A DNA stretch of 8,981 bases from Burkholderiaceae bacterium. GTDB lineage: Bacteria > Pseudomonadota > Gammaproteobacteria > Burkholderiales > Burkholderiaceae_E. The stretch lies in the NCBI GenBank assembly GCA_019428955.1, contig JAHYJF010000141.1, positions 1 to 8,981 on the forward strand, in the 5' to 3' direction. Each line of letters starts with the position of its first letter. Within the stretch, counting starts at the first letter, position 1. The notes under the pieces were generated by a model that was given only the letters and a program-made list of their open reading frames with translations, was not told the origin of the DNA and did no database searches. The translations under genes were made by a program, and so were the position numbers. Below, piece by piece: positions 1-5,768 of the stretch.

Positions 1-420
1 ATCGACGGTGCCGTCGCCAAGGCGGCACTGATCGCGCATTGCGTGGCGCGACCCCAGCCGATCGTGGTGTGCGGCGCGGCGGGGGGGCGCATAGATCCGC
101 TGGCGTTGCGGCGCGAAGATCTCGCCAGCACCAAGGGAGATGCCCTGCTGGCCTCGGTCCGTGCGCGCCTGCGCCGGAGTTACGACTTCCCGCGCTCCGG
201 TCGCGGCGCGTTCGGCGTTACGGCCATCCACAGCACCGAACTGCCGCTGGGCTTGGGTGGCGAAGCTGCCGCCCTGGGGGAGCCGGGAACTGCACTGAGT
301 TGCGCCGGCTACGGCTCGATCGTGACGGTGACCGCCGCGATGGGCCTGGCAGCCGCTGCGCTGGCCATCAATCTGCTGTGCGTATCTGGAAATGCTGCCC
401 CCGGCGCGATCAGGGCGTAG
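1..420 (+). CDS. tcdA: tRNA threonylcarbamoyladenosine dehydratase (TcdA/CsdL), C-terminal part
   Basis: The start lies outside the window; 139 residues and a TAG stop are visible, about half of the usual length of roughly 270. TcdA is a ThiF/MoeB/E1-like ATP-dependent enzyme that cyclises the N6-threonylcarbamoyl group of t6A37 in ANN-decoding tRNAs to ct6A. Seen: the frame opens with IDGAVAKAALIAHC, the segment of the E1-like core where E. coli TcdA has an ID-x-x-x-x-K-AALIAYC pattern. It then has a glycine-rich stretch CGAAGGRIDP (about residues 25-34), a basic DLASTKGDALLASVRARLR segment, and a C-terminal CAGYGSIVTVTAAMG segment (about residues 101-115) matching the family's SGFGAATMVTATFG-like end. 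The N-terminal ATP-binding Rossmann part is off the edge. Other ThiF-family proteins are possible, but the C-terminal pattern favours TcdA. Confidence 0.86.
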   Translation: MDGAVAKAALIAHCVARPQPIVVCGAAGGRIDPLALRREDLASTKGDALLASVRARLRRSYDFPRSGRGAFGVTAIHSTELPLGLGGEAAALGEPGTALSCAGYGSIVTVTAAMGLAAAALAINLLCVSGNAAPGAIRA

Positions 421-495
421 AATTGCCCGACTAGCGCCGGAGCAAGCAGCCGCGCGTCTCTGGCGCATCACATTCCTTTTCACAGGGAGCAGAGA

Positions 496-1113
496 ATGCG
501 AGCCATCGACCTGGCACGTCGACCAGAACCCAGCGAGAAGCTGGCTTTCTTGCGTGGATTCCTGCGCTCGCCGAGCTCGGTGGGATCGGTGATTCCGAGT
601 TCGCGATTCCTCGAGCGCCGGATCATCCATTCGGCCGGAATCGGGAGTGCCCGGGTGGTCGTCGAACTCGGCCCTGGCACCGGCGGGACCACCCGGGCGA
701 TCCTGGCGGCGTTGGGGCCCCAGGCCAAGCTGTTGTGCATCGAGCGCGACCCCTGGTTCGCCGAAGGACTCGGCTTAATCGACGATCGTCGCCTGATCGT
801 CCATCGTGGCGACGCGGTCGACTTCGCGACGACGCTAGCCGACCACGGATGGTCCTCGCCGGATACGGTCATCTCCGGCATCCCCTTCTCGACCCTGCCC
901 CGCTCGCTCTGCCGCCAGATCGCCGAACGAATTGCCCACGGCCTGACCCCGGGGGGCTGTTTCGTCGCCTACCAATTCCGCCCCCACGTGACCGGATTCT
1001 TCACTCCCTTGCTGGGCGAACACGAAACCAGCGACCTGGAACTGCGCAATGTTCCGCCGATGCGGGTCTACCGCTGGCGAAAGAACGGCGGCATTGACGG
1101 CTGCCGCAAGTGA
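496..1113 (+). CDS. PmtA-like SAM-dependent methyltransferase (phospholipid N-methyltransferase family)
   Basis: A 205-residue class I SAM-dependent methyltransferase. Seen: GSVIPSSRFLERR (residues 30-42), typical of the bacterial PmtA/COG3963 group; SAM motif I VVELGPGTGGTT (55-66); an acidic strand end CIERDP (81-86); and SGIPFSTLP (127-135), at the place where this group and the related rRNA adenine dimethylases have their catalytic loop. Family members methylate phosphatidylethanolamine at the membrane. The substrate here is inferred; an antibiotic-resistance-type or uncharacterised lipid methyltransferase is also possible. The ATG start is supported by AGGGAG at 484-489, six bases upstream. 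The 75-base gap after tcdA shows no convincing terminator. The stop TGA overlaps the GTG of the next gene by 4 bases (1110-1113), suggesting translational coupling. Confidence 0.8.
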   Translation: MRAIDLARRPEPSEKLAFLRGFLRSPSSVGSVIPSSRFLERRIIHSAGIGSARVVVELGPGTGGTTRAILAALGPQAKLLCIERDPWFAEGLGLIDDRRLIVHRGDAVDFATTLADHGWSSPDTVISGIPFSTLPRSLCRQIAERIAHGLTPGGCFVAYQFRPHVTGFFTPLLGEHETSDLELRNVPPMRVYRWRKNGGIDGCRK

Positions 1114-1955
1114 GTGCATTCCCGACGGTGCAATTGCGTGACGGCACGATCCTGCCGGCGCTCGGCATGGGCACCTGGAAGATGGGCGAGAACCGCATCC
1201 GATTGCGCGCCGAGGTCGGCGCGCTGGTGCGCGGACTCGAGCTCGGGCTGCAGGTGATCGATACCGCCGAGATGTATGCCGATGGCGGAGCCGAGCTGGT
1301 GGTCGGCGAAGCGCTGATCGGCCGGCGCGACCAGGCGTTCGTCGTCAGCAAGGTGCTGCCTCACAACGCTTCGAGGCGCGGCACCGTGACCGCGTGCGAA
1401 CGCAGCCTCAAGCGCATGGGCATCGAGACCATCGACCTGTACCTGCTGCACTGGCGCGGCAGCCATCCGCTCGCCGAGACCCTGGCTGCGTTCGAGGCGC
1501 TGCAACGCTCCGGCAAGATCCGCCGCTGGGGGGTATCGAACTTCGACGTCGCCGATCTGCGCGAGCTCGAGGGCCTGGCCGGAGGTCGGGAGTGCGCGAC
1601 CAACCAGGTCTACTACGCGCTCAGCCAGCGCGGGGTCGAATTCGAACTGCTGCCCTGGCATGTTGGCCACCAGATCGCAACCATGGCCTATTGCCCGCTC
1701 GACGAGGGCCGTTTGATCGGTGCCCATCCGGTGCTGGGTGAAGTTGCGCGTCGCCATGGCGCCACCGACGCCCAGGTGGCGCTGGCCTGGCTGCTGCAAA
1801 AGCCCGGGACCATCGTGATCCCCAAGTCCGGCCGGGTGGCGGGCATCGACGAGAATGCCGCGGCCCGCAAACTCTCGCTCACCGCCGCCGACCTGGCGGC
1901 ACTCGACGAAGCCTTCCCGCCGCCGCGGCGCAAGCACTCGCTCGCGATGATCTGA
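1110..1955 (+). CDS. Aldo/keto reductase, YeaE-like
   Basis: A 281-residue NADPH-dependent aldo/keto reductase; the length is normal for the bacterial AKR5-like group. The full catalytic tetrad is visible: D51 and Y56 in IDTAEMYADGG, K81 in VVSKVLPHNAS and H114 in YLLHWRGS. The cofactor-binding end is IPKSGRVAGIDENAAA (about residues 239-254), followed by a short tail ending HSLAMI. Stretches such as DTAEMYADGGAE, KIRRWGVSNF and CATNQVYYALSQRG resemble E. coli YeaE closely; YeaE reduces methylglyoxal and similar small aldehydes. The exact substrate is inferred. The start is GTG at 1110, inside the stop of the methyltransferase gene (GTGA overlap); no ATG gives a better N-terminus, and FPTVQLRDGTILPALGMGTW is the normal family beginning. 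It ends 5 bases before the convergent hydrolase gene. Confidence 0.9.
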   Translation: MSAFPTVQLRDGTILPALGMGTWKMGENRIRLRAEVGALVRGLELGLQVIDTAEMYADGGAELVVGEALIGRRDQAFVVSKVLPHNASRRGTVTACERSLKRMGIETIDLYLLHWRGSHPLAETLAAFEALQRSGKIRRWGVSNFDVADLRELEGLAGGRECATNQVYYALSQRGVEFELLPWHVGHQIATMAYCPLDEGRLIGAHPVLGEVARRHGATDAQVALAWLLQKPGTIVIPKSGRVAGIDENAAARKLSLTAADLAALDEAFPPPRRKHSLAMI

Positions 1956-1960
1956 AATGC

Positions 1961-2911
1961 TCAGCCGATTCGGTCGAGCCAGTTGATCAGTCCGGCGCTG
2001 TTGAGCGCTATGTCGATTGTCAGCAGTTCGGCGATCTCGCCGTCCGAGTATTTGCTGCCGTGGGCGCGCAGCTCGGCGATCATGTAGCTCGCCATCCGCG
2101 CTTCGATCCGCGCCTGGCGCTCGGCTCCGGCGCCGGCTTCAGCCTGCGCGATCGCGACGTAGCCCGCAATGCGCCGCTTGAGCTCGACACCGAGCGCGGC
2201 CACGTCGTCGCGCCGCGAATAGTGGGTCAGGTAGACCGAGGGCGGGGAGAGCGCTAGGATCCGCTCGATCGAGCGCAGCAACTGCTCGGGATCGAACTGG
2301 GTCGGCGTCGACGACGGCATCAGGAACGCCCGGCCGTCGACGTCCAATTCGCGGTAGGCGATCCCGAAGGTGTCGCCGGTGAAGAGGTTGCCGGTCAAGG
2401 TGTCGCGGATCGTCACGTGATGGCGCGCGTGGCCGGGGGTGTCGTAGAACTCGAGTACCCGACCGGCGAGATTGACGCTCGCCCCTTCCGGAGTCTCGAT
2501 CACCTGCTGGGCGGGCACCGGGGTTGGGCCCCCGTACATCTGCACGGCACGCTGCTCGCCGTAGACCAGGCAGGTGCCGGCCCAGAGCCTGGTCGGGTCG
2601 ATCATGTGGCGGGCGCCCAGCGGATGCACCGTCAGGCGGGCATTGGGCAGCGCCGCCATCAGCGTCCCGGCGCCCCCGGCGTGGTCGAGATGGACGTGGG
2701 TGAGGATCACGTAGTCGACGTTCTCGCGGGGGATGCCGAGCTGCGCCAATGCCGCCAGCACCCGCGGCGCCGAACGCGCAGTCGCGGTGTCGACGATCGC
2801 GGCCCGGTCACCCGAGACGATCAGGTGCACGGCGTCGAACTGCTTGCGGATGTAGCCGGAATCGACTGCGTGAATGCCGTCGCCAAGGTCTTCGAGGTAG
2901 TTCTCGGTCAT
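1961..2911 (-). CDS. Metallo-beta-lactamase-fold metallo-hydrolase
   Basis: A 316-residue MBL-fold hydrolase. Seen: the zinc signature THVHLDHAGG (residues 71-80, ligands H72, H74, D76, H77), H161 in DTPGHARHH, the bridging D180 in FTGDTFG and H230 in YLTHYS, so the dinuclear metal site looks complete. Residues after about 235 form a mostly helical extension (KRRIAGYVAIAQAEAG, then NSAGLINWLDRIG at the end). No motif identifies the substrate: glyoxalase II-like thioester, lactone or phosphodiester hydrolysis are all possible, and I do not assign one. The start at 2911 is chosen because MTENYLEDLGDGIHAVDSGY begins like other family members. An in-frame ATG at 2974 would add 21 residues without family resemblance. 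The Shine-Dalgarno sequence is weak. The gene is divergent from queC and convergent with the reductase. Confidence 0.87.
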   Translation of the reverse strand: MTENYLEDLGDGIHAVDSGYIRKQFDAVHLIVSGDRAAIVDTATARSAPRVLAALAQLGIPRENVDYVILTHVHLDHAGGAGTLMAALPNARLTVHPLGARHMIDPTRLWAGTCLVYGEQRAVQMYGGPTPVPAQQVIETPEGASVNLAGRVLEFYDTPGHARHHVTIRDTLTGNLFTGDTFGIAYRELDVDGRAFLMPSSTPTQFDPEQLLRSIERILALSPPSVYLTHYSRRDDVAALGVELKRRIAGYVAIAQAEAGAGAERQARIEARMASYMIAELRAHGSKYSDGEIAELLTIDIALNSAGLINWLDRIG

Positions 2912-2934
2912 GGGTATCAGTCGCTGGATTACGC

Positions 2935-2966
2935 ATTTTATTGACCGGACCCGAGCGGCGGTCCGG
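2935..2966. promoter_or_regulatory. Inverted repeat and possible -10 element in the divergent spacer
   Basis: CCGGAC (2945-2950) and GTCCGG (2961-2966) form a perfect 6-bp inverted repeat separated by 10 bases. On the minus strand, TAAAAT (2940-2935) lies just downstream and differs from the TATAAT consensus at one position. It sits 24-29 bases before the ATG of the MBL-fold hydrolase. No good -35 hexamer is found at 17 bases. A TTGACC at 2941-2946 reads as a -35-like hexamer on the plus strand but has no -10 partner. The repeat could be an operator for the minus-strand gene or a chance GC-rich hairpin. Confidence 0.3.
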
Positions 2967-3043
2967 AACGCCAAGGGTTAAGTATGACGGATCACGGCCC
3001 CGCGTTTGCCCGGTGCTGCCCCCGCGCGGCGCCTCACCGATCC

Positions 3044-3092
3044 CCGCCAATGGGTGGAAATCCGTCCGACGAGGTACCATGGCGGCGTTTTT
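3044..3092 (+). promoter_or_regulatory. Terminator-like hairpin in the queC leader (possible attenuator)
   Basis: A 9-bp stem with one bulged A pairs 3044-3053 (CCGCCAATGG) with 3077-3085 (CCATGGCGG). The loop is 23 bases. Two bases after the stem comes a run of five T (3088-3092), then queC starts 48 bases later. This is the form of a rho-independent terminator, but no plus-strand gene precedes it within the divergent spacer, so a role in attenuating the queC operon is plausible. It does not show the short H-type pseudoknot with an A-rich tail that marks preQ1-I riboswitches. The base pairing is visible; regulation is inference. Confidence 0.4.
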
Positions 3093-3140
3093 CCCTGGCC
3101 AGAACCCTGGTGCGGGGCCCGCGACCGCCGCCTTGTCACG

Positions 3141-3899
3141 ATGAACCTGAAAAAATCCCATTCCACCCGGCCCGCAGTGGTCCTGCTGAGCGGCGGGCTC
3201 GACTCGGCCACGGTGGTGGCGATCGCCCGCGCCGAGGGCTACGCGGTGCACGCACTCAGTTTCAGCTACGGTCAACGCCACGGCGTCGAGCTCGAGCGTG
3301 CGGCCGCGGTGGCCAGCGCCCTGCAGGCGCGTGAACATCGGGTCGTTGATGCCGACCTGCGCGCCTTCGGTGGCTCGGCGCTCACCGCCGATATCGCGGT
3401 CCCCAAGGGGCGCAGCGCCGCCGAAATGGAACACGACATCCCGATCACCTATGTGCCCGCGCGCAATACGATCTTCCTGAGCTTCGCGCTCGCCTGGGCC
3501 GAAGTGCTCGGCTCGACGGACATCTTCATCGGCGTCAACGCGCTGGATTATTCGGGCTACCCGGACTGCCGGCCGGAATTCATCGCGGCCTTCGAGGCGA
3601 TGGCCCGCTTGGCCACCAGGGCCGGGGTCGAGGGCAGCGCTGCACTGCGCATCCACGCGCCGCTGCTGGCGATGAGCAAGGCTGAGATCATTCGCACCGG
3701 CCTGGCGCTGGGGGTCGACTACGCTCTGACCTGCAGTTGCTACGATCCGGGCCCCAAGGGCGAACCCTGCGGCGCTTGCGACTCGTGCCAGTTACGTGCC
3801 CGCGGCTTCGCGCAGGTCGGCGTGCCCGATCCGCTGACGGCGCGTTTCGCTTCGGGCGCCCCGACCGCCGGCCCGTCACCGAGCATCAAGCGTGGCTGA
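3141..3899 (+). CDS. queC: 7-cyano-7-deazaguanine (preQ0) synthase QueC
   Basis: A 252-residue ATP-dependent enzyme converting 7-carboxy-7-deazaguanine and ammonia to preQ0, the last shared step before QueF in queuosine synthesis. Seen: the PP-loop AVVLLSGGLDSAT (12-24), SFSYGQRH (40-47), PITYVPARNTIFLS (101-114), GVNALDYSGYPDCRPEF (131-147), and a C-terminal zinc knuckle with C200, C210, C213 and C216 in CYDPGPKGEPCGACDSCQLR. The start at 3141 is chosen because it places the PP-loop about 16 residues in, as usual for the family. A longer in-frame ATG at 3006 would add 45 unrelated residues. No strong Shine-Dalgarno sequence is visible. The protein is somewhat longer than the usual 220-235 residues because of a Pro/Ser/Ala-rich tail after about residue 233. 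The last 8 bases overlap the GTG of the queD-like gene, so the two are probably translationally coupled. Confidence 0.96.
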   Translation: MNLKKSHSTRPAVVLLSGGLDSATVVAIARAEGYAVHALSFSYGQRHGVELERAAAVASALQAREHRVVDADLRAFGGSALTADIAVPKGRSAAEMEHDIPITYVPARNTIFLSFALAWAEVLGSTDIFIGVNALDYSGYPDCRPEFIAAFEAMARLATRAGVEGSAALRIHAPLLAMSKAEIIRTGLALGVDYALTCSCYDPGPKGEPCGACDSCQLRARGFAQVGVPDPLTARFASGAPTAGPSPSIKRG

Positions 3900-4977
3900 T
3901 CAACTGCTCTACGCCGCGACCTGCGGCTTCGAGGCGGCGCGTCAGTTGAGCGCGCTGCCGGCGGCGCAGCGGATGCACGGCCACAGTTTCCAGGCCAGCG
4001 TCCGGGCACAGTTGCCGTCTGAATGGGAAATATTTCCCGGCTCGGGCGTGGAACAACTCCGCGAACAGCTGCAGACCTGCGTCGCGCCGCTCGACTACCG
4101 GCAGCTCGACCTGGTGCTCGACGATCCCACCGACGTCAACCTCGCGCGCTGGCTCGCGGCACGGCTGGGCTTGCCCGGCCGCCCTGCCCGGGTGGGAATC
4201 CGCAGTCGCGCCGACACCGGCGTCGAGCTCGACGAGCACGGTCACGCCCAAGTGTGGCGTCGCTATCGTTTCGAGGCGGCCCACCGCCTGCCCAACGTCC
4301 CCGTCGGGCACCAGTGCGGGCGCATGCATGGCCACGGTTTCGAGGTGGTGTTGCACGCCGCGGCCGAGCGCGCCGGCGGCCAGCCGATCGATCACCAGCG
4401 CCTCGACTCGTGCTGGCAACCGCTGGCCCAACAGCTGCGGCACTCCTGCCTCAACGAGCTGCCGGGGCTGGAGAATCCGACCAGCGAGATGCTGGCGGCC
4501 TGGATCTGGCGGCGCCTGCAACCGCAACTGCCCGAATTGGGCTGGGTGCGGGTTTATGAGACGGCGTCGTGCGGCGCCAATTTCGACGGCAGCAACTATC
4601 GGATCTGGAAGGAGTTCCGGCTCGACAGCGCAGTGCGGCTGGCGCACGCCCCGGCCGGCGACGCTCGTCGGGGCGTTCACGGTCACACCTTCGTGCTGCG
4701 CCTTCACCTGCACGCACCGCTCGACGCCTTGCTGGGCTGGACCATCGACTACGGCGACGTCAAGAGCCGCTTCGATCCGGTTTTCCGGGATCTCGATCAT
4801 CATCCACTGCACGAGCGGGCCGAACTCGCGGACGCCGACGGCGCCTCGCTGGCGCGCTGGATTCGCGCCCGTGCCGGGGCGTTGCTGCCGCAACTCGAAC
4901 GGCTCGACCTCTACCAGAGCCCTGGCTGCGGCGTGATCTTGAACTGGGGCGACGCCGGCCCGGTAGTGCCGATCTAG
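3892..4977 (+). CDS. queD: Three-domain QueD-like 6-carboxytetrahydropterin synthase (tandem PTPS fusion)
   Basis: A 361-residue protein made of three tandem 6-pyruvoyltetrahydropterin synthase/QueD domains, about three times the usual 120. Expected reaction: dihydroneopterin triphosphate to CPH4, the step before QueE. Domain 1 (about 1-118) keeps RMHGHSF (H29, H31) but has R17 for the first zinc His, A25 for the Cys, D68-Y69 for Asp-His and no anchoring Glu. Domain 2 (about 122-235) has FEAAHRLP (H131), C142 and HGH (H146, H148) in QCGRMHGHGF, LENPTSE (193-199) and E223 in VYETASCG; it has R183-H184 where QueD has Asp-His. Domain 3 (about 238-361) has GWTIDYGDVK (282-291) and D302-H303 in DLDHHPL, with H263 and H265, but V248 replaces a zinc His, R259 the Cys and Q342 the Glu. 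The start is GTG at 3892, overlapping queC by 8 bases. The fusion is seen directly; activity and a composite active site are inferred. Confidence 0.92.
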   Translation: MADQLLYAATCGFEAARQLSALPAAQRMHGHSFQASVRAQLPSEWEIFPGSGVEQLREQLQTCVAPLDYRQLDLVLDDPTDVNLARWLAARLGLPGRPARVGIRSRADTGVELDEHGHAQVWRRYRFEAAHRLPNVPVGHQCGRMHGHGFEVVLHAAAERAGGQPIDHQRLDSCWQPLAQQLRHSCLNELPGLENPTSEMLAAWIWRRLQPQLPELGWVRVYETASCGANFDGSNYRIWKEFRLDSAVRLAHAPAGDARRGVHGHTFVLRLHLHAPLDALLGWTIDYGDVKSRFDPVFRDLDHHPLHERAELADADGASLARWIRARAGALLPQLERLDLYQSPGCGVILNWGDAGPVVPI

Positions 4978-4986
4978 CGGCTGCCC

Positions 4987-5616
4987 ATGGCTTACGCGGT
5001 CAAGGAAATCTTCTACACCCTGCAGGGTGAGGGCGCCCAGGCGGGGCGCCCGGCGGTCTTCTGTCGCTTCGCCGGCTGCAACCTGTGGAGCGGGCGCGAG
5101 GAGGATCGGGACCAGGCGGTATGCCGCTTCTGCGACACCGATTTCGTCGGTACCGACGGCACTGCCGGAGGGCGCTACCGCAGCGCCGCCGAACTGGCGA
5201 CGGCGATCGCCAGCCACTGGCCTGGCGGCCACCAGCCCTTCGTGGTGTGCACCGGGGGCGAGCCGCTGTTGCAGCTCGACGCCGAACTGATCGCCGCGCT
5301 GCACGCTCATGGTTTCGAGATCGCGGTCGAAACCAACGGCACGATCGCCGCGCCCGCGGGCATCGACTGGCTCTGCGTCAGTCCCAAGGGCGGGGCTCGT
5401 CTGGTGCAGCGCAGTGGCGATGAACTCAAGCTGGTCTATCCTCAACCAGATGCGCCGCCGGAGGAGTTCGCGGCGCTCGATTTCAAACATTTCCTGCTTC
5501 AACCGATGGATTCGCCGCGCCGCGCCGAGCATACCCGAGAGGCCATCGCCTACTGCCTCGCTCACCCCCGCTGGCGGCTCAGCCTGCAGACCCACAAGAC
5601 CATCGGTATCCGTTAG
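4987..5616 (+). CDS. queE: 7-carboxy-7-deazaguanine synthase QueE
   Basis: A 209-residue radical SAM enzyme that rearranges CPH4 to 7-carboxy-7-deazaguanine, taking the product of the QueD-like protein and feeding QueC. Seen: KEIFYTLQGEG (6-16), GRPAVFCRFAGCNL (20-33), the iron-sulfur cysteines C31, C46 and C49, CDTDFVGT (49-56), the SAM-binding CTGGEPLLQ, and VETNGT and VSPK further on. The cysteines are spaced C-x14-C-x2-C, not the usual radical SAM C-x3-C-x2-C. This matches the enlarged cluster loop known from Burkholderia multivorans QueE, which is also close to this length. The ATG lies 9 bases after the queD-like stop, with only a weak Shine-Dalgarno match, consistent with one operon. 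The C-terminus SLQTHKTIGIR is the normal family end. Confidence 0.95.
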   Translation: MAYAVKEIFYTLQGEGAQAGRPAVFCRFAGCNLWSGREEDRDQAVCRFCDTDFVGTDGTAGGRYRSAAELATAIASHWPGGHQPFVVCTGGEPLLQLDAELIAALHAHGFEIAVETNGTIAAPAGIDWLCVSPKGGARLVQRSGDELKLVYPQPDAPPEEFAALDFKHFLLQPMDSPRRAEHTREAIAYCLAHPRWRLSLQTHKTIGIR

Positions 5617-5768
5617 CTTCGACTCATCGTAAAACACCTACAATGGCAGTTGGCTCAATACGAGCCTCCCCGGGGTACTCACCCGCCGCTTGACCCTCCG
5701 CGTGGGCCGAAGATCGGGTGGTGTGCCGCATCACTACACGGGCGTGGCTCGGTCTCGGGACAGCAGAC
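5617..5768. other. Spacer between queE and the glucan synthase gene
   Basis: No gene is seen in these 152 bases. GGCTC (5652-5656), AATAC and GAGCC (5662-5666) form a perfect 5-bp hairpin with a 5-base loop, followed by the palindrome CCCCGGGG (5668-5675). Neither is followed by a T run, so a rho-independent terminator for the que operon is not supported. TACAAT at 5639-5644 differs from the -10 consensus at one position, but no good -35 lies at 16-18 bases. TTGACC at 5690-5695 is -35-like without a partner. A promoter for the next gene probably lies here but cannot be placed firmly. Confidence 0.35.

Noticed and set aside
780..791. The 12-base palindrome CGACGATCGTCG
   Set aside because: It lies within the methyltransferase coding sequence (IDDRR codons), is composed of frequent codons in GC-rich DNA, and has no second copy that I noticed.
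1068..1937. A minus-strand open frame of 289 codons opposite the aldo/keto reductase
   Set aside because: The reductase has an intact catalytic tetrad on the plus strand; the antisense product resembles nothing.
2912..2974. A longer start for the MBL-fold hydrolase at 2974
   Set aside because: The 21 added residues have no family resemblance and would cover the inverted repeat and the possible -10 element.
3006..3140. An in-frame N-terminal extension of QueC from the ATG at 3006
   Set aside because: The extra 45 residues are Arg/Pro/Trp-rich and unlike QueC, which normally begins shortly before the PP-loop; the start at 3141 fits.
2975..3140. A preQ1 riboswitch upstream of queC
   Set aside because: I looked for the short pseudoknot with a GGTTC-like stem side and an A-rich tail and found neither; only a terminator-like hairpin is present.
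2808..3656. A minus-strand open frame of 282 codons spanning the divergent spacer and half of queC
   Set aside because: It overlaps the hydrolase start, the spacer and the QueC PP-loop region, and has no motif.
3886..5637. A long minus-strand open frame of 583 codons opposite the queD-like and queE genes
   Set aside because: The plus strand encodes clear QueD and QueE motifs over the whole stretch; the antisense frame is kept open by GC-rich codon bias and its product has no recognisable domain.
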